From Chryseobacterium nakagawai (lineage in GTDB: Bacteria; Bacteroidota; Bacteroidia; Flavobacteriales; Weeksellaceae): a stretch of 64,000 nucleotides of DNA. The notes under the pieces are model-generated. The model ran no database searches. It saw nothing but the letters and a program-made list of their open reading frames with translations, and was not told where the DNA came from. Location: assembly GCF_900637665.1 (NCBI RefSeq), contig NZ_LR134386.1:2286501-2350500 (forward strand). Direction: 5' to 3'. The position numbers were made by a program, and so were the translations under genes. Positions 8,582 through 17,416 of this stretch are shown in pieces. Positions within the stretch are counted from its first letter, which is position 1; each line of letters starts with the position of its first letter.

Positions 8582-11299
8582 TTAAAGGTGTTCAACTTCA
8601 TTTTTAATCTCTTTTGTTATACTGTCAGGAAGGCTGATGGTAAAAGTTACTCCAAGACCGCTGTTTTCGGCTTTTATACTTCCGTTGTGGGCTTGTATTA
8701 TTTTCTTGGAAATGGCAAGGCCAAGTCCGCTTCCTGTAGGTTTTAAAATATTTTGATTTTTGGATTGATAAAACTTGTCAAAAATCATTTCCAGATCCTC
8801 TTCCGGGATGTGTTTTCCGGTATTGAAAATGGTAATTACCAATTGATTTTCCTTTTCAAATAATTTAGTTTGTATCGTTCCCTGTTCATCCGTAAATTTT
8901 AAGGCATTTCCCCATATATTCTGAAGCAATTGAATCATTCTGGCTTCATCATACTCAAATATAACCCGATTCAGAAGATTGACCTCACTTAAATGAATGT
9001 TTTTCTGTTGTATCAGGTGGAGGAGGGGGCTTAATGCTTTTTTATAGGTTTCAAGAATGTTATTTTGTTGGATACTTAATAAGATTTCACCATGTTGAAG
9101 CTTATCAAGATAAAGAATATCGTTGATGATTTCACTTAATCTGTCAGATTCGGTGATGATATTGTTTAAAAACTCCTGTTTAATTTCAAAAGGAATGTCA
9201 TCATCATCAGCTAGTATTTCCCCGGCTGAGCGGATCGCTGTGATGGGAGTTCTCAGTTCATGGGCAACAGAATCCAGAAAATCATCTTTTTGACGGTCTT
9301 TAACGATTAAGTTTTCATTGGCTGTTCTAAGGTCATTAGAGAGCTTTTGTAATTCTTCAGACTGTTCTGTAAGTTTTTTGTTTAAGCTGATGTTCTCTTT
9401 GGATTCTTCAAGGATATTCAAAACTTCCTTCAGAGATATTTTATCTTCTTTGGTGACCCCTTCAATCAGAATTTTAGCTGAAGCCGTCCCGATTCGTCCT
9501 GCCAGAAGGTTTTCCGAGAATTTGATGAATCTTGAATCGGCAGTCTCTGTTTTAGAATCAATATTATATTTTAAATTGAAAATTCTCAAGGCCTGTTCGG
9601 TCTTGTTTTTACCTAAAAATCTCTCCAGTATATTTTGAATGTCAGAGATGTAGGCCGTTCCTCTCCAGATAAAAGCATTTTCATGATTCTGAATGTATTT
9701 GTCGATATCTACATACAGTTCGGCAAAGTTTCTTTCACGGTAATTTCCTTTGGTACTCACTGAAATAATGGTAAATAAACCTGTATTGACCAGCATTGAC
9801 CAAAAAAATATTTGCGGAATCCTTGCCAGATAAGGAATGGTGAAGAAATTGAAAGAATTGTACATATCTCTTAAAACCCCTTTGAGTTCCTGGTTGTATG
9901 AGAAATAATATTGCGGGATGATTAATCCGAAATAGCAGATGGCTAATCCTGCAGCAAGACCAATCACTGCGCCTTTGTAGCTTCCTCTTCTCCAGAATAT
10001 AGCGCCGAAAAAGGCAGGTGCAAGCTGTGCAATGACTACAAACGAGATTAATCCAACAGAATCCAGTGATGTTTTTAAAATGAAATATTTATAGAACACA
10101 AAAGCCATGATAATCAGTGCGAAAATGCTGAATTTCCTAATGTTGGTGATACTTCTTGTATTTTGTGTTTCATTTTCAGATTTTAGTTTTCCAAGCAAAC
10201 TATAAGGAATGATAAGGTTGTTGGAAAGCATAATGGATAAGGTGATGGCCGAAATAATAATCATGGAAATACATGAACTCAATCCGCCAAGGAAAACCAA
10301 AACGGTGATTAAAGTATTGTCAAAATGCTGCGGAATTAAAATAGAGTAGAATTCAGGGTTTATCTTTTCTCCATCAAAGATCAGTCTTCCGCCCCATGCA
10401 ATCGGAAAAATGAATATAGTGAAGGTCAATAAATAAAGCGGAAAAAACCAGATGGCTGTTCTGATATGCTTTTCCTGTCTGTTCTCAACAATCGCTGTGT
10501 GAAACTGTCTGGGTAATATGCAGATTGCTGTTGCTGAGATCATGCACAGAACCATCCAGTTCATGGCTCCTTCAATCCCATTAAATGTATTTTTTTCTTT
10601 AAAATCCTCAAAATGACTGGCTTTCTGATAAATATCTGTAAACCCGTCAAAAACATAATAGATCACAAAAAGCCCAAGAATGATAATAAAGAATAGCTTT
10701 AAAAAGCTCTCCAGGGCAATGGCAGAGATGATTCCTAGTCGTTTTTCCGAAGCATCCACATATCTCGTTCCATAATAGGAAGAAAACAAAGCGATTAGAA
10801 CAACAACAAATGTGGCATTATCGGTCAGGATATCCTTTGACATAGGAGTTTCCGTTACCAGATGGAAGGTTTCAGATATGGCTTTGATCTGTAATCCGAT
10901 GTAAGGAACAATTGCTAACAGGCAGACAATCGTAATGATGGCACCCAGACTTCTGCTGTTTCCATATCGTAACGAGATGAAATCTGCAAGACTGCTTATT
11001 TTATTAACCCTGGCGATCCTTACAATTCTTGTATTGATATAGATCCAGGCAGGGATAATCATGGCAGGGCCAATATAAATAGGTAAATAATTTAATCCGC
11101 TTGTAGCAGCTACACCAATGCTTCCGTAGTAAGTCCATGCTGTACAATACACAGCAAGAGACAATGCATAAATGTAAGGATTGTTGATCCAGAACTTACT
11201 TCTTTTCTTCTCTGCCAGGTGAGCAACTAAGAACAGAAGAGCCAAATAAAACAGAACCACAAAAAATAATGCAATACTACTCATTGTATTTTTTAACAA
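8582..11299 (-). CDS. Transporter-sensor histidine kinase fusion (SLC5-STAC-HisKA-HATPase)
   Basis: A 905-residue inner-membrane protein. Residues 1 to about 520 form a sodium:solute symporter (SLC5/PutP-like) with some 13 helices. Residues about 540-620 match a STAC linker (AFIWRGTAYISDI, ENLLAGRIGTASAKIL). A coiled coil follows, then HisKA with phospho-acceptor His680 in SVAHELRTPITAI, then an HATPase domain (N box IWGNALKF, GSGLGLAISKKI). This is the layout of CbrA and CrbS, which couple nutrient transport or sensing to gene control; CrbS governs acetate use. Its start overlaps the upstream small membrane gene by 23 bp and the receiver follows by 9 bp. The sensed solute is unknown; acetate or another carboxylate is inferred from acs and prpE downstream. 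Confidence 0.93.
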   Translation of the reverse strand: MLKNTMSSIALFFVVLFYLALLFLVAHLAEKKRSKFWINNPYIYALSLAVYCTAWTYYGSIGVAATSGLNYLPIYIGPAMIIPAWIYINTRIVRIARVNKISSLADFISLRYGNSRSLGAIITIVCLLAIVPYIGLQIKAISETFHLVTETPMSKDILTDNATFVVVLIALFSSYYGTRYVDASEKRLGIISAIALESFLKLFFIIILGLFVIYYVFDGFTDIYQKASHFEDFKEKNTFNGIEGAMNWMVLCMISATAICILPRQFHTAIVENRQEKHIRTAIWFFPLYLLTFTIFIFPIAWGGRLIFDGEKINPEFYSILIPQHFDNTLITVLVFLGGLSSCISMIIISAITLSIMLSNNLIIPYSLLGKLKSENETQNTRSITNIRKFSIFALIIMAFVFYKYFILKTSLDSVGLISFVVIAQLAPAFFGAIFWRRGSYKGAVIGLAAGLAICYFGLIIPQYYFSYNQELKGVLRDMYNSFNFFTIPYLARIPQIFFWSMLVNTGLFTIISVSTKGNYRERNFAELYVDIDKYIQNHENAFIWRGTAYISDIQNILERFLGKNKTEQALRIFNLKYNIDSKTETADSRFIKFSENLLAGRIGTASAKILIEGVTKEDKISLKEVLNILEESKENISLNKKLTEQSEELQKLSNDLRTANENLIVKDRQKDDFLDSVAHELRTPITAIRSAGEILADDDDIPFEIKQEFLNNIITESDRLSEIINDILYLDKLQHGEILLSIQQNNILETYKKALSPLLHLIQQKNIHLSEVNLLNRVIFEYDEARMIQLLQNIWGNALKFTDEQGTIQTKLFEKENQLVITIFNTGKHIPEEDLEMIFDKFYQSKNQNILKPTGSGLGLAISKKIIQAHNGSIKAENSGLGVTFTISLPDSITKEIKNEVEHL

Positions 11300-11471
11300 T
11301 TACAAAGGAAATTAGGATAGAGATCATCCAGACAGCGAACAGGTAGATAAGGAACATGGGATATCCAAACACTTCTTTTTCACTGTTGAAAAGCAGCGAA
11401 ATAGGGATGCTGAAGGCAATCATCAGTCCAATACTCAGGATAACCAGTTTTTGTTCGTGTCTCTTTTTCAT
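11277..11471 (-). CDS. Small two-helix membrane protein coupled to the sensor kinase
   Basis: A 64-residue protein with a basic N-terminus (MKKRHEQK), two hydrophobic helices (about 9-27 and 37-58) and a short loop carrying Asn, Glu and Lys. Its last 23 bp overlap the start of the sensor kinase gene, which indicates translational coupling and probable complex formation. Small membrane partners occur with SLC5 transporters, and Pseudomonas has the short CbrX ORF ahead of CbrA, so this is a positional counterpart. No further homology is claimed. It is likely a subunit that stabilises or tunes the transporter domain. Confidence 0.75.
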   Translation of the reverse strand: MKKRHEQKLVILSIGLMIAFSIPISLLFNSEKEVFGYPMFLIYLFAVWMISILISFVIVKKYNE

Positions 11472-11537
11472 AAATGATGATGCATAAAAGATAATTGATG
11501 AACAGTATTATTCACCAATTACCTTTATCTTTTATAA

Positions 11538-11765
11538 TTATATTTTTTCGTCAGAATATTCTCCGGTTAAGGAATAGTAACCAAAAACAGCCATCCCTCC
11601 TGAGATAATTGGCATCAGGACAAACATAATGATGATTCCGAAAACCAAATCTTCCTGTTTTCCTGAGGTGATCTTGGGGATTCCCATTACCGTAATTCCA
11701 AAATACCCTACGACCACTGCTATTGCGATCCAAAGTATACCTAATATTTTTTTTAGTCCGTTCAT
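11538..11765 (-). CDS. Small two-helix membrane protein of unknown function
   Basis: A 75-residue protein with two hydrophobic helices (about 5-27 and 43-66), a polar loop (KITSGKQED) and an acidic tail ending GEYSDEKI. It lies 43 bp after the MFS transporter and 66 bp before the next small membrane gene, on the same strand, so it belongs to the carboxylate operon. I do not recognise a function. Its position suggests an accessory subunit of the MFS symporter or the sensor, but nothing in the sequence proves it. Confidence 0.7.
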   Translation of the reverse strand: MNGLKKILGILWIAIAVVVGYFGITVMGIPKITSGKQEDLVFGIIIMFVLMPIISGGMAVFGYYSLTGEYSDEKI

Positions 11766-11808
11766 TTTAGTAGTTTTAAAATTAATAAAAATTTGAGTGA
11801 TTCAGTGA

Positions 11809-13389
11809 TTAATCGTGAAGATTATTGTTCTTATTTTTAAGATAAATTAATCCGATGATCAAACAGACTGCAGCTACTCCAATCGGATACCATAATCCTT
11901 CCAGATACCATGTGGCATGTCCGGCTTCTTTTCCGGTGGTTACAAGATAAGTAGCTACGGCAGGAAGGAGTCCTCCAAATACCCCATTTCCAATGTGATA
12001 AGGCAAAGACATCGAGGTGTAACGGATTCTTACCGGGAACATTTCAACAAGGAACGCAGCAATGGGGCCGTAAACCATAGTTACAAAGATGACCTGAATG
12101 AATACCATGAATACCAGATACCATTTTGTGCTGTCACTTACTTTTACCGATTGTGAAACCTTTGGTTCTTCGGCTTTTCCCTCTTTCATAACCGGACCGC
12201 TTGGTGACCAGTGAACGATGCTGTCTTTTTTTATTAAAGTTCCATCGGTGAAAAGAGTTTCTTTATGGAAGGTAACAAGACTGTCTGTTGCAATATCCTT
12301 GTGAATTTTAGCCGTTCTCTTTTCTGTAATTCCGTTGGTGGCAACTGTTTTATTTTCAAGGCTGACACTTTTGAACATACTGTCGTAAATAGGTCTGTAA
12401 GCTAAAATAGCAATCAGCATTCCGGTCATCATCACCGCTTTTCTTCCGATTTTATCCGATAACCAACCGAAAAACACAAAGAAAGGAGTTCCTAAAAACA
12501 AAGCAGTTGCCATTAAATAATCTACCTGCGTAGAATCAATATTCATTACTTTTTGCATGAAGCTCATGGCGTAAAATTGTCCGGTATACCAGATTACCCC
12601 TTGTCCCATGGCTGCTCCAAAAAGGGCAAGCAAAACGAATTTGAAGTTGAATTTATTACCAAAACTCTCTTTTAAAGGGTTTTTAGACGTTTTACCTTCA
12701 CTTTTTGCTTTGGCAAAAAGCGGAGACTCTTTCATATTTTTTCTGATGATATATGAAACACCTACCATTAAAATGGAAATCCAGAAAGGAATTCTCCAGC
12801 CCCAGCCATCGAATTCTTCAGGAGAAAGAGTAGTCTTTGTAATTAAAATAACAATTAGTGAAATGAATAGTCCTGCGGTGGCTGTAGTTTGGATCCATGA
12901 AGTCCAGTAACCTCTTCGATGGGGTTGTGCGTATTCTGCTACATAGGTTGCGGCTCCTCCATATTCACCCCCAAGAGCAAGTCCTTGTAATAACCTTAGG
13001 ATTAAAACCAAAACCGGAGCAAGGAACCCGATGGTTTCATAACTTGGGATACATCCGATCAGGAAAGTGGAAAATCCCATAATGAGTAGCGTCACCAGGA
13101 ATGTATATTTTCTTCCGATAATGTCACCCAATCTTCCGAAGAATAAAGCCCCAAAAGGTCTTACTACAAATCCTGCGGCAAAAGTAGCTAAAGTAGACAA
13201 AAATGCTGCTGTCGGATTGTCAGCCGGGAAAAACTTGGTCGCTAAAACGATGGCTAAACTTCCAAAGATATAGAAGTCATACCATTCTATCAATGTTCCG
13301 AGAGATGAGGCAGTGATCACACTCCAAATAGTGCGGTTTTTCTGCCTGTCGGTCATATTTTCGTAGCTTTCGTGATGATTGTCACTCAT
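11809..13389 (-). CDS. MFS metabolite:H+ symporter with a periplasmic insertion
   Basis: A 526-residue transporter of the metabolite:H+ symporter branch (relatives carry proline/betaine, citrate, shikimate and ketoglutarate). Signature stretches are WYDFYIFGSLA, RLGDIIGRKYTF, LQGLALGGEYGGAATYVAEY and the second-half repeat WLSDKIGRKAVM. Between helices 9 and 10, residues about 340-420 form a hydrophilic insert rich in Lys, Thr and Ser that most relatives lack; it should face the periplasm. The gene follows the porin by about 100 bp and precedes the small membrane genes. Operon context makes a small carboxylate the likely substrate, which is inference. Confidence 0.88.
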   Translation of the reverse strand: MSDNHHESYENMTDRQKNRTIWSVITASSLGTLIEWYDFYIFGSLAIVLATKFFPADNPTAAFLSTLATFAAGFVVRPFGALFFGRLGDIIGRKYTFLVTLLIMGFSTFLIGCIPSYETIGFLAPVLVLILRLLQGLALGGEYGGAATYVAEYAQPHRRGYWTSWIQTTATAGLFISLIVILITKTTLSPEEFDGWGWRIPFWISILMVGVSYIIRKNMKESPLFAKAKSEGKTSKNPLKESFGNKFNFKFVLLALFGAAMGQGVIWYTGQFYAMSFMQKVMNIDSTQVDYLMATALFLGTPFFVFFGWLSDKIGRKAVMMTGMLIAILAYRPIYDSMFKSVSLENKTVATNGITEKRTAKIHKDIATDSLVTFHKETLFTDGTLIKKDSIVHWSPSGPVMKEGKAEEPKVSQSVKVSDSTKWYLVFMVFIQVIFVTMVYGPIAAFLVEMFPVRIRYTSMSLPYHIGNGVFGGLLPAVATYLVTTGKEAGHATWYLEGLWYPIGVAAVCLIIGLIYLKNKNNNLHD

Positions 13390-13418
13390 ATTGATTAGTT
13401 TTTGATGTTAATGGAATG

Positions 13419-13465
13419 CGTAAGATGTTTTATTCTTAATAAAACTTAACTTAACTCATCTTACG
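13419..13465. repeat. Nested inverted repeat between porin and MFS genes
   Basis: A perfect 9-bp outer arm (cgtaagatg at 13419-13427 with catcttacg at 13457-13465) encloses a second small hairpin (ttttatt ctt aataaaa). There is no downstream T run on either strand, so it is unlikely to be a simple terminator. It may stabilise or process the porin mRNA. Confidence 0.45.
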
Positions 13466-13491
13466 GTTTTTATTACCTTAATATGTTTAGA

Positions 13492-14871
13492 TTATAAATA
13501 GATCTGGAATTGTACAATGAATTCTCCTTTTGAAGATGGGCTTTCAGAAGGACTTGTGTAAACCGGTCTTGTGGAGTATTGGGTAGTGATTTTTGCATGA
13601 TGTCCATCAATAAACCAATTGGCTCCAACATCAAACTGAGAAGATGATTTATCAAAAGCTTCAAAGTTTTTATGAGTATAAGCCGCAAAAGGTTGTATTC
13701 TGATCTTTGGCTTTTCTGCCTGACTTGGTAACAGTAAACCAGCCTGTGCGTAGATAATATTGCCTGTTCCGATGGTGGGTTGTAGATTTCCTGGCCCTGC
13801 GATGGCTTTGTTGCCAATGAAATTAGGATCTGTTGCTGCAATATTCATTGTTCCCAGATTTCTTACATAGTTTGGGCCGAAATTGTAATTATAATATCCT
13901 GCGTAAGCTGAAACGGCCATTTTGTTTTTTGCTTCTCCTAAAGGAATATCTGCGAAAGCATCTACTGCGAAAAGAGTAATGTCGTGTTTTTCAACATTTG
14001 AATTTACGGAAGTTCTGGTGCCGTCTGCCTGATGATAAAACCCGGCTCCTACATTGAAAACCTTCTTTGTTCCCAAATAAGACCCTACTTTGAAAGGTAA
14101 TGTGTTGGATTCCTCATCAAGAAATTGATATTCCACATATCCTGCTTTTGAGAAACTTGGATTTCCATTATTGTCTACAGCTACAGCTTTTGATGGATCG
14201 GTTGCATTGGCGGGAGCTAGATCTGTAGCAAAAGGTTTATTTAAACTAAAACGATACTCTAGTTTTCCGTATTTCCCCTTGGCGAACATTCCGATTTGTC
14301 TTCCAAACTGATCCGAATTATCAATTAATGGCCAGGAGAATACCGGAGAATCTACCGTAAGAAAATTAAGAGTGGAGGCCATGGTCATGCGGGAAAGTCC
14401 CATGTAGTAATGAAGTCCGGCTCCTAAAGATAAACTGAATTTTCCTGCTTCTCCAGGTAAAATAACTGCATATTCATTCCAGGCGTCATGAAAAAACATC
14501 TGGGTTTTCTTTCCGTTTCCATACCCTCCTGTTCCTGAGGTGCCTGGGGCTCCTCCGTTAATGAAAGTTTGATTATTGATTCCAAAATGAAGAAGGATCA
14601 TGTATCGTTTGGAGATTTGAGCATATGTTAAAGCGCGTAATCGTCTGTTTCCCAGGTTCCATGTGTTGTCTGTGGGTTCATTTCCAACCATGCTTCCGGG
14701 ATTCATTGCGCTGTTTCTTAGCCACAGCTGATCCCATAAAATAAATCTGATGAATTTGTCTCCCTCAGGGTTGAGGTTTATTTTTAATCCACTGCCGTAA
14801 TCAGGAGAACCCTGCGAATACATAGATCCGCTAATTAAGGCTACTCCAATGAATGTAAGTAATTTCTTCAT
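13492..14871 (-). CDS. Outer-membrane porin-like beta-barrel
   Basis: A 459-residue exported protein. It has a signal peptide (MKKLLTFIGVALISGSMYSQ) and then alternating beta-strand sequence rich in Gly, Tyr, Phe and Asn. It ends in a strand with hydrophobic last residues (FIVQFQIYL), as expected for barrels inserted by the BAM complex. The central segment GKLEYRFSLNKPF fits porin-type channels. It heads the minus-strand run that continues with the MFS symporter, sensor kinase and acyl-CoA synthetases, so it may be the outer-membrane route for the same solute. Substrate is unknown. A phosphate-selective-porin-like fold is plausible but not shown. Confidence 0.8.
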   Translation of the reverse strand: MKKLLTFIGVALISGSMYSQGSPDYGSGLKINLNPEGDKFIRFILWDQLWLRNSAMNPGSMVGNEPTDNTWNLGNRRLRALTYAQISKRYMILLHFGINNQTFINGGAPGTSGTGGYGNGKKTQMFFHDAWNEYAVILPGEAGKFSLSLGAGLHYYMGLSRMTMASTLNFLTVDSPVFSWPLIDNSDQFGRQIGMFAKGKYGKLEYRFSLNKPFATDLAPANATDPSKAVAVDNNGNPSFSKAGYVEYQFLDEESNTLPFKVGSYLGTKKVFNVGAGFYHQADGTRTSVNSNVEKHDITLFAVDAFADIPLGEAKNKMAVSAYAGYYNYNFGPNYVRNLGTMNIAATDPNFIGNKAIAGPGNLQPTIGTGNIIYAQAGLLLPSQAEKPKIRIQPFAAYTHKNFEAFDKSSSQFDVGANWFIDGHHAKITTQYSTRPVYTSPSESPSSKGEFIVQFQIYL

Positions 14872-15031
14872 AAATTATCAATTTTTGGCGTTGTTTTTTG
14901 TGAAAGCCAAATTGGAATTAATAATTTATTTACGAAAATTTAATATATATTAGTGGTAATACTATAGTTATATAGGATATTACAAAATATAATGTCTATT
15001 ATCTATCAGTCTATTTTCTTTATTCCACTCT

Positions 15032-15448
15032 CTATTTCTTAAACCTTTCCCATTTAATCAGCATATACTTATCAGCAAACTGAGTAATGATAATCCCTGA
15101 GTTTTTGATATTTTCCTCTTGTGCAATATATTCAATTAATTCATTTTGTTTCAGTATTTTGTATACAGGATGGAATTCAGAATGAGGAGGTCTTGTAATA
15201 TTATATTTTTTGATCCATGAGCTGATAGTGACATGGGAAACCCCTATAATTCTTTCTATTTCACGATAACTTAAACCTTCAAGATATAGCTGTAATGCCT
15301 TGGTGACATAATAATCATCAATTTGTTTTCCCAGTTTTTTAACGGTAAAATAATAATTGCAGCTCTTACAGTGAAACCTTTGTTTCTCATTAACGATTCC
15401 GCTTTTAACTACTTTGTTACTCTTGCATTTAGGACATATATTTTCCAT
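15032..15448 (-). CDS. IS1/InsA-like zinc-ribbon and HTH DNA-binding protein
   Basis: A 138-residue protein. It has an N-terminal zinc ribbon (C5-x2-C8 and C27-x2-C30) and then a helix-turn-helix (about 59-84, LSYREIERIIGVSHVTISSWIKKY). This is the layout of the DNA-binding half of IS1-type transposases (InsA). The C-terminal 50 residues are unlike a DDE catalytic domain, and no InsB-like ORF or terminal inverted repeats lie beside it. It therefore looks like a domesticated or stand-alone regulator. It is codirectional with the porin gene 160 bp away and diverges from the arg operon, so either could be its target. That role is speculative. Confidence 0.75.
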   Translation of the reverse strand: MENICPKCKSNKVVKSGIVNEKQRFHCKSCNYYFTVKKLGKQIDDYYVTKALQLYLEGLSYREIERIIGVSHVTISSWIKKYNITRPPHSEFHPVYKILKQNELIEYIAQEENIKNSGIIITQFADKYMLIKWERFKK

Positions 15449-15554
15449 AGCTATATTATTTTAGCAAATATATAATAAATTAGCAAATATACATTTTTGA
15501 ATAAAGATAATTTTACCTGTATAATTTTTTAAAACAAAAAAAATATCTTTTTTA

Positions 15555-15587
15555 TTTGCATTCTAAAGAAAATATATTTTAAATTTG
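15555..15587 (+). promoter_or_regulatory. Candidate promoter of the arginine operon
   Basis: TTTG (15555-15558) and TAAATTTG (15580-15587) are separated by 21 nt, matching the Bacteroidota promoter form with slightly wide spacing. The predicted transcript would start a few bases later, about 15 nt before the GNAT start codon. The surrounding 150 bp are extremely AT-rich. Confidence 0.55.
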
Positions 15588-15608
15588 CCAAAAAAATTAG
15601 ATAAATAA

Positions 15609-16247
15609 ATGGAAATAGAAATTTCCTCATGCGAACATCTAATGTATGTGAGTGAAATACAGCAGGAAATGTATGATTCTGCACAGCGCAGAGGAACGGG
15701 AATCGCAAAACGTTCCATAGAATATTTGAGTAAGAAGATTTCAGAGGGCAATGCTGTGGTAGCCACTGAAAACGGTGAGTGGGTAGGCTTCTGTTATATA
15801 GAGACCTGGTCACATGGGAAGTTTGTGGCTAATTCGGGATTGATTGTATCTCCCAAATTCAGGCATGGTGGAGTAGCTACTCAGATTAAACATAAAGTTT
15901 TCCAGTTATCTAGAGAAAAATATCCGGAAGCAAAAGTATTCGGATTAACAACAGGTCTTGCGGTAATGAAAATCAACAGTGATTTAGGATACAAGCCGGT
16001 TATTTATTCTGAACTGACTCAGGATGAGGAGTTCTGGAGCGGTTGTAAGAACTGTGTGAATTATGAAATTTTAATGAAAAAGGAACGTAAAAACTGTCTT
16101 TGTACAGCAATGCTTTTCGTTCCTGAAAATGTGAAAAAAGATAAGGCTGTAAACAATCAGCCTGATAATAATAAAGTAAACAGTGTTGTGAATGAGCAAC
16201 CAGAAATTAAATATTGCAATGAACAAGAAAGTCATCTTAGCGTTTAG
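15609..16247 (+). CDS. GNAT acyltransferase at the head of the arg operon (candidate glutamate N-acyltransferase)
   Basis: A 212-residue GNAT-fold protein with the acyl-CoA binding loop RHGGVATQI (about 85-93) after the strand SGLIVSP. As first gene of the arginine cluster, which otherwise lacks argA or argJ, it is the best candidate for acylating glutamate. Given the succinylornithine signature in ArgF', it may use succinyl-CoA rather than acetyl-CoA; that is inference. Residues 146-165 carry Cys-x2-Cys and Cys-x-Cys pairs (GCKNC, NCLC), an unusual possible metal site. The last 35 residues are polar and repetitive (Asn, Gln, Lys). The 3' end overlaps argG by 29 bp. Confidence 0.8.
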   Translation: MEIEISSCEHLMYVSEIQQEMYDSAQRRGTGIAKRSIEYLSKKISEGNAVVATENGEWVGFCYIETWSHGKFVANSGLIVSPKFRHGGVATQIKHKVFQLSREKYPEAKVFGLTTGLAVMKINSDLGYKPVIYSELTQDEEFWSGCKNCVNYEILMKKERKNCLCTAMLFVPENVKKDKAVNNQPDNNKVNSVVNEQPEIKYCNEQESHLSV

Positions 16248-17415
16248 TGGAGGTTTAGATACTTCCTACTGTGCAAAATATCTTAGTGAGACTCTAGGGT
16301 ATGATGTATATGCGGTTACTGTAAATACCGGAGGTTTTTCCAAAGAAGAAGAAAAAGAACTGGAAAGAAAAGCTTTAAACCTTGGGGTAAAAGAGTACAG
16401 GTGCGTAGATGCTCAGGAAGATTATTACAATTCTTGTGTGAAGTATTTAATTTTCGGAAATGTGCTGAAAAATAACACATATCCGCTTTCTGTAAGTGCC
16501 GAACGTACGATTCAGGCGCAGGAAATTGCAAAATATGCCATTGAAGTAGAAGCAGATGCTATTGCCCATGGAAGTACAGGAGCTGGGAACGATCAGGTTC
16601 GTTTTGATCTGATTTTTCAGGTGATGTGCCCAAATATTGAGATCATTACGCCTATCCGTGATATGGCTTTATCCCGTGAAGAAGAAATTGAGTTTTTGAA
16701 AAGCTACGGATATGAAATGGAATTCCATAAAGCACAATATTCAGTGAATAAAGGACTTTGGGGAACTTCTGTAGGAGGGAAAGAAACTTTGACATCAAGA
16801 AATTACCTTCCGGAAGAAGCTTTTCCATCTCAGGTAGAGGAAACTCAACCTTCAGAATTGGTGATTGAATTTAAAAATGGTGAAGTAGTAGCTGTGAATG
16901 GAGAAAGCTTTGATCATTCTGTATATGCTATTCAAAAAGTAGAAGCACTGGCTTCTGCTTATGGAATTGGACGTGATATTCATGTAGGTGATACCATTGT
17001 AGGAATTAAAGGAAGAGTAGGATTTGAAGCGGCGGCAGCATCAGTGATTATCAAAGCACATCATTTATTAGAAAAACATACGCTTTCAAAATACCAGCAG
17101 ATGATGAAATCACAGTTATCAGATTGGTATGGAAACTGGCTTCACGAAGCGCTATTCTTAGATCCGGTAATGAGAAATATTGAATCTTTCTTAACGGATT
17201 CCCAGAAAACAGTGAGTGGGAAAGTATTTGTAACCCTTCATCCATATCGATTTATTTTAAACGGAATAGAATCCGATCATGATTTAATGTCTGATAAATT
17301 CGGAAGCTATGGAGAAGCTAACAGAGCTTGGACAGGAGAAGATGTAAAAGGATATACAAAGATTGTGAGTAATTCTTTAAATATATATCACCAGATTAAC
17401 CAAAATATCAACTAG
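16219..17415 (+). CDS. argG: Argininosuccinate synthase
   Basis: Joins citrulline and aspartate at the expense of ATP to form argininosuccinate. The N-terminal PP-loop SGGLDTS (residues 10-16) binds ATP. Further blocks such as AHGSTGAGNDQVRFD and GGKETLTSRNYLP fit the family. I chose the ATG at 16219 (398 residues), which gives the usual start MNKKVILAFSGG; an ATG at 16192 would add nine unconserved residues. It overlaps the GNAT gene, which suggests translational coupling. The succinylated or acetylated pathway joins the common route here, since deacylation must release citrulline before this step. Confidence 0.95.
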   Translation: MNKKVILAFSGGLDTSYCAKYLSETLGYDVYAVTVNTGGFSKEEEKELERKALNLGVKEYRCVDAQEDYYNSCVKYLIFGNVLKNNTYPLSVSAERTIQAQEIAKYAIEVEADAIAHGSTGAGNDQVRFDLIFQVMCPNIEIITPIRDMALSREEEIEFLKSYGYEMEFHKAQYSVNKGLWGTSVGGKETLTSRNYLPEEAFPSQVEETQPSELVIEFKNGEVVAVNGESFDHSVYAIQKVEALASAYGIGRDIHVGDTIVGIKGRVGFEAAAASVIIKAHHLLEKHTLSKYQQMMKSQLSDWYGNWLHEALFLDPVMRNIESFLTDSQKTVSGKVFVTLHPYRFILNGIESDHDLMSDKFGSYGEANRAWTGEDVKGYTKIVSNSLNIYHQINQNIN

Positions 17416-17416
17416 A

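Noticed and set aside
13473..13841. Second minus-strand frame within the porin gene
   Set aside because: It overlaps the barrel coding region in another frame and has no family pattern.
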